Source of the DNA: Akkermansia muciniphila
GTDB taxonomy: Bacteria > Verrucomicrobiota > Verrucomicrobiia > Verrucomicrobiales > Akkermansiaceae
Direction of reading: 5' to 3'
DNA: 64,000 nucleotides
NCBI GenBank assembly: GCA_945890645.1
Contig: CAMDCV010000012.1
Location: 1-64,000 of the forward strand
Shown: positions 61,148 to 64,000 of the stretch, one piece after another
Numbering within the stretch: the first letter of the stretch is position 1
How the letters are laid out: each line of letters starts with the position of its first letter
The notes under the pieces: generated by a model
What the model saw: only the letters and a program-made list of their open reading frames with translations
The model's database searches: none
Told to the model about the DNA's origin: nothing
Made by a program: the position numbers and the translations under genes

Positions 61148-62386
61148 TTATAGAGGCAATTTGGTATGGCGTCGGACGAGATCCAGCACGGATTGACTAA
61201 CAGCTTTTTTGAAACCATTGCGATCGCGCAGATGAAAGACTTTTTCCGTGATTGTCGGCAGGTTTCTTCTCGCAAACGCCAACCACGCCGTGCCCACGGG
61301 TTTTTCTGGGGTTCCACCGCTAGGCCCAGCGATGCCCGTGACCGCCACCGCCACATCGGCAAGGGATACGCGCAACGCTCCTTCTGCCATTTGCCGCGCG
61401 ACCTCTTCACTGACGGCACCGCATTGCTGCAAAACGTTTTCTTCAACTCCCAGAATTTCAACCTTCGATCGATTCGCATATGTCACAAATCCATGCGTAA
61501 AAACATCGCTACATCCTGGCACATCGGTCAAACGCGATGCCACTAGACCGCCCGTGCAACTTTCCGCCGTGGCTAGTTTCATTCCCTGTTTACGCAATTG
61601 CCGCAACACCACCGCCTCTAACGAAGTCCCATCATCACTGACTAGATTGGCCGCAAAGGCAGCCTCTGCGATCCCCCGACTCCGCAATACAGCCTCTTCA
61701 CTTCCAATCAAACGTAGATCTACCTCACCGATGCGCGCGCAATAGCCATATTCCAAGCCATTAACTCCCGCCAATTGATCATCGATCGCTTGATGAAAAT
61801 CACTTTCGCCAATGCCGGTGAATTTCATTTCCAACATCTTACGATCTGACGAGACACCCGCCAAGGCCCGCAAACGTGGTTCCACTTCAGCAAAAAACAT
61901 CGGATACAATTCACGCGGGGGTCCGGGCAATAAGAAAATCGCGCAGGGTCGGATCGGATTCAAACGCGGCGGCACATAAATCCCGGGTGCCGTGCCATTC
62001 CCATTGGGTAACACATCGGCACCCACGGGAGACTGCGCTTGCTTGCGGTTGGAAGGAGCCATCACTTTTTTTCGCGTGGCAAAAAAGGCTTCGAGCGAAC
62101 GCAGAGCCGCTTCATCTTCGATCAATTCACAGCCTAACACCGCCGCCGTCGCTTCGCGCGTAATGTCATCGCTTGTCGGGCCCAATCCGCCAGTAATGAT
62201 GACTACATCACTGCGTCGCACCGATTCTGAGAGCGTTTCCTCGATGGTTGCGCCATCAGGAATCGTGATTTGTCGAGCCACGCGAAGCCCTAGTCGAAAC
62301 AACTCGCGTCCCAGCCAAGTGCCGTGAGTGTTCTGCGTATTTCCTAACAGCAATTCCGTTCCCGTATTGATGATTTCGATGTGCAC
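61148..62386 (-). CDS. cinA: CinA-family nicotinamide nucleotide amidase / competence-damage protein
   Basis: The 412-residue protein has the N-terminal MoCF-like domain (IEIINTGTELLLGNTQNTHGTWLG, then VVIITGGLGPTSDDITREA), a middle segment, and the C-terminal PncC deamidase domain (KLATAESCTGGLVASRLTDVPGCSDVFTHGFVTYANRSK, and VAVTGIAGPSGGTPEKPVGT). Relatives deamidate NMN or hydrolyse ADP-ribose, recycling pyridine nucleotides. The track begins at 62434; GTG 62386 is chosen since MoCF proteins start directly with this strand and a promoter ends 6 bp upstream. Confidence 0.94.
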   Translation of the reverse strand: MHIEIINTGTELLLGNTQNTHGTWLGRELFRLGLRVARQITIPDGATIEETLSESVRRSDVVIITGGLGPTSDDITREATAAVLGCELIEDEAALRSLEAFFATRKKVMAPSNRKQAQSPVGADVLPNGNGTAPGIYVPPRLNPIRPCAIFLLPGPPRELYPMFFAEVEPRLRALAGVSSDRKMLEMKFTGIGESDFHQAIDDQLAGVNGLEYGYCARIGEVDLRLIGSEEAVLRSRGIAEAAFAANLVSDDGTSLEAVVLRQLRKQGMKLATAESCTGGLVASRLTDVPGCSDVFTHGFVTYANRSKVEILGVEENVLQQCGAVSEEVARQMAEGALRVSLADVAVAVTGIAGPSGGTPEKPVGTAWLAFARRNLPTITEKVFHLRDRNGFKKAVSQSVLDLVRRHTKLPL

Positions 62387-62392
62387 GCCCCC

Positions 62393-62420
62393 ACCATGCA
62401 CGGGAAATAATCCGACGCAA
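62393..62420 (-). promoter_or_regulatory. cinA promoter, leaderless geometry
   Basis: TTGCGT, a 16-bp spacer, CATGGT, then six bases (GGGGGC) to GTG 62386. Confidence 0.5.
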
Positions 62421-62436
62421 CCACGGAGTGGCAAAG

Positions 62437-63870
62437 TTACGGAGCCGCTTCCTCGATGATTTGCTCGCGGGTTTTGATATCGAGAATTAAGCGGTTTGTG
62501 CCAAGCTCATTGGCTACCTTACCACTTACGCGAACGCGTTTGCCTTCTAGCCCACCTAGTTCACTCACCGACATACCTTCCACGCCCAGATTGGTGAGAT
62601 ATCGGCCAATGATTTTTTCGGGGGCTGGCCCATCTAACATGATATAGAGGGTCTTACTCGTACTACTGAGTTTCACCTCTTTGACAGGTGCAACGATGAC
62701 AACTTCCTCACCCATCTGCTGGCGAAGAAGCTCGACTTCTCCGGGCGCATATTCTGATTTTTTCGGCTGCGCCGGAACGGTGGGCGTGGGTTTTTTGGGA
62801 GGGATGGGCGAAGCCGCAGCCGCTTGTTGCTGTAGGGCTAGGGCTTTGCGCTCGATTTCCGCACGCATTTGATCTTCTTCCGAGAGGGAACGAGTTTTTT
62901 CCTCTTCTCTAACGACTGGCGCTGCTGGGGTATTGGTCGTTACCGCAGGAGTCACTTTCTCGGTCGGATTGCTGGCAGGGGCGACTTTCGTCACGACAGG
63001 ACTGGGAGGCGTCCCCTGTTGATTATTCAAGAACATTACGATTCCGATGGCGAGACCGGCCACGACGACGATACCACCAAAGACAAACCAAACTGTGCTG
63101 CCACCGCTTTTAGCGGAAGCGAGGGAAACGGGAGTAGAGGGCGCGGACGGTGTGGCGAGTGCGGTCGAGAGAGCTACCGAAGGTGCGATCGTTTTTTGCG
63201 GAACGGCACCCCCATTCAAAACATCCATTGCCTGAGCAGGACTCAGCTCACGACTTTTTGCCGCGCGCATCCAACCACTCAATAGTCCCGCCGTGCTACC
63301 CGTCATGACTCGACCAGACCAACCCATGGTCGCTTCCACTAGCGCCGCCAGTTCTTTTACGCCACCGACGCCGGGGCGAAGTCCCAACCATTTCATGGGA
63401 TCCACACCAAAGCGAAACTGCTCCACATCTCCGATGACTTCGACATCCTCCGGTTGTAAAACCAACCATTCAGCCACCTGACCAAAGATTTTTTCCAAGT
63501 CTAACATCAGCGCTAAAGCCGACTCAGCCAACAAACGCCCCTGCGCCACATTTAACGTTGCGGAGGCACAGGCCTCCCGCAAGCTCGGAGAGCTGCGGAT
63601 TTCGGTGACCAGGAATGGCATGCCATCCACGGGGTCACAACCACCTTCGATGACGCGCCGGAGACTAGGATGGTTCAACTCCTTCATGCGTTCCACCGCC
63701 TGACCATAGGCAATTAATTCATCGCCCTCTAATCCGCCTTCTTCCGCACCGAAAGGAAAAAACCGCTGCAACAAAACTTCGCTTCCCGACTGCGTGTCCA
63801 TGGCTAGGAACACCGCGCCGGTGCTATCCTGTGAAACCATTTCCTCAATTTGAAAGCGCCTGCTTGACAC
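62437..63870 (-). CDS. Membrane-bound pseudokinase with C-terminal OB-like domain
   Basis: GTG 63870 gives 477 residues. The first 210 read as a decayed protein-kinase fold: IEEMVSQDSTGAVFLAMDTQSGSEVLLQRF (glycine-rich loop region; the VAIK lysine is missing), MKELNHPSLRRVIEGG, and WLVLQPEDVEVIGDVEQFRFGVDP, where HRDLKPEN and DFG motifs should be. A single membrane helix follows (WFVFGGIVVVAGLAIGIVMFL), then a Pro/Ala/Thr-rich linker with a coiled stretch, and a C-terminal 90-residue beta domain with GKVANELGTNRLILDIKTRE, OB-like. No kinase activity is expected. Confidence 0.78.
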   Translation of the reverse strand: MSSRRFQIEEMVSQDSTGAVFLAMDTQSGSEVLLQRFFPFGAEEGGLEGDELIAYGQAVERMKELNHPSLRRVIEGGCDPVDGMPFLVTEIRSSPSLREACASATLNVAQGRLLAESALALMLDLEKIFGQVAEWLVLQPEDVEVIGDVEQFRFGVDPMKWLGLRPGVGGVKELAALVEATMGWSGRVMTGSTAGLLSGWMRAAKSRELSPAQAMDVLNGGAVPQKTIAPSVALSTALATPSAPSTPVSLASAKSGGSTVWFVFGGIVVVAGLAIGIVMFLNNQQGTPPSPVVTKVAPASNPTEKVTPAVTTNTPAAPVVREEEKTRSLSEEDQMRAEIERKALALQQQAAAASPIPPKKPTPTVPAQPKKSEYAPGEVELLRQQMGEEVVIVAPVKEVKLSSTSKTLYIMLDGPAPEKIIGRYLTNLGVEGMSVSELGGLEGKRVRVSGKVANELGTNRLILDIKTREQIIEEAAP

Positions 63871-63877
63871 ATTGAAA

Positions 63878-63906
63878 TTCCTATCATCGTGAAGACGTGA
63901 CGACAA
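63878..63906 (-). promoter_or_regulatory. Pseudokinase gene promoter, leaderless geometry
   Basis: TTGTCG, a 17-bp spacer, TAGGAA, then seven bases (TTTCAAT) to GTG 63870. The track uses the TTG of the -35 box as start. Confidence 0.55.
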
Positions 63907-63915
63907 CTCTCATTA

Positions 63916-64000
63916 TCAAAAATTTGCATCCAAATGACGAAGCACATCTAACAAACGCACCACGGGCATTCCGACCACATTCGAGAAATCACCACGTATT
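63916..64000 (-). CDS. maf: C-terminal end of Maf-like nucleotide pyrophosphatase (cut by window edge)
   Basis: The minus-strand frame from 64000 to the TGA at 63916-63918 reads GDFSNVVGMPVVRLLDVLRHLDANF, matching the conserved C-terminal GxxSNVVGLP of Maf/YhdE septum-formation inhibitor proteins, which hydrolyse non-canonical nucleoside triphosphates. About 28 codons are inside the window, too few for the ORF track. The pseudokinase promoter lies just beyond its stop. Confidence 0.75.
   Translation of the reverse strand, partial: IRGDFSNVVGMPVVRLLDVLRHLDANF

Overview
The window looks like chromosomal DNA from a member of the Verrucomicrobiota (PVC superphylum). This is inferred from gene families and style, not from an rRNA gene, since none is present. 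Pointers are many small lipoproteins, a DUF1080 sugar-lyase-type protein, a YdjY-like secreted protein followed by a squalene-cyclase-repeat protein, an RtcB/HNH pair, DUF3147, and a palindromic repeat whose translation reads TGILPA...GETPVPL, a string I associate from memory with PVC genomes. Composition is moderately GC-rich, except for an AT-richer patch at about 26.4-28.7 kb. No tRNA, rRNA, CRISPR array or prophage was seen. The only hint of an insertion sequence is a cut-off ORF at the extreme left.

Layout. 0-9.8 kb: thiC under a TPP riboswitch, divergent from dusB; a secreted serine protease and a lipoprotein; cyoE; hisI; rplS; three secreted or anchored proteins. 9.9-18.1 kb: a DadA-like oxidase behind palindromes, carA, purA, a REP-like element, trpE-trpG, a large membrane protein. 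18.2-24.1 kb: DUF1080, a MATE pump, a Tat-type alkaline phosphatase, a lipoprotein, an alpha/beta hydrolase and a 3-hydroxyisobutyrate-dehydrogenase-like enzyme. 24.1-28.7 kb is accessory-looking: a NUDIX operon with three orphan genes, then an AT-rich tandem-repeat secreted protein. 28.7-36.8 kb: ThrE-type exporter, yqeY, xth, moxR, a thioredoxin-like/VanZ-like pair, a Na+/H+ antiporter with ribE. 36.8-40.8 kb: a complete arsenic operon arsR-arsD-arsA-acr3-arsC. 40.9-45.3 kb: clpX, rhaB and an MFS transporter. 45.3-48.9 kb: HNH-rtcB, a new small ORF, DUF3147 and a coiled-coil lipoprotein. 49-64 kb: cysS-hemB, rpsP, an amidase cluster, a rhodanese, a mannosyltransferase-like membrane protein, queF, hom-nadE, two secreted proteins, cinA, a membrane pseudokinase, and the 3' end of maf.

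The most striking signal is not a gene. At about 18 transcription-unit heads a sigma70-like promoter (TTGNNN, 16-18 bp, TAnnnT-like) ends only 5-8 bp before the start codon, so transcription should begin at or within a base or two of ATG/GTG. In addition, almost no gene has a recognisable Shine-Dalgarno sequence. Together these suggest leaderless, SD-independent expression on a large scale. The pattern moves several start codons (hisI, hom, cinA, the pseudokinase gene, the hydroxyisobutyrate dehydrogenase), because ORF callers here often take the TTG of the -35 box as a start.

A second unusual element is a two-hairpin REP-like repeat. Its loops are conserved while its stems change in a compensatory way. 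One copy is translated as the N-terminus of ArsA and others sit 1-2 nt after stop codons.
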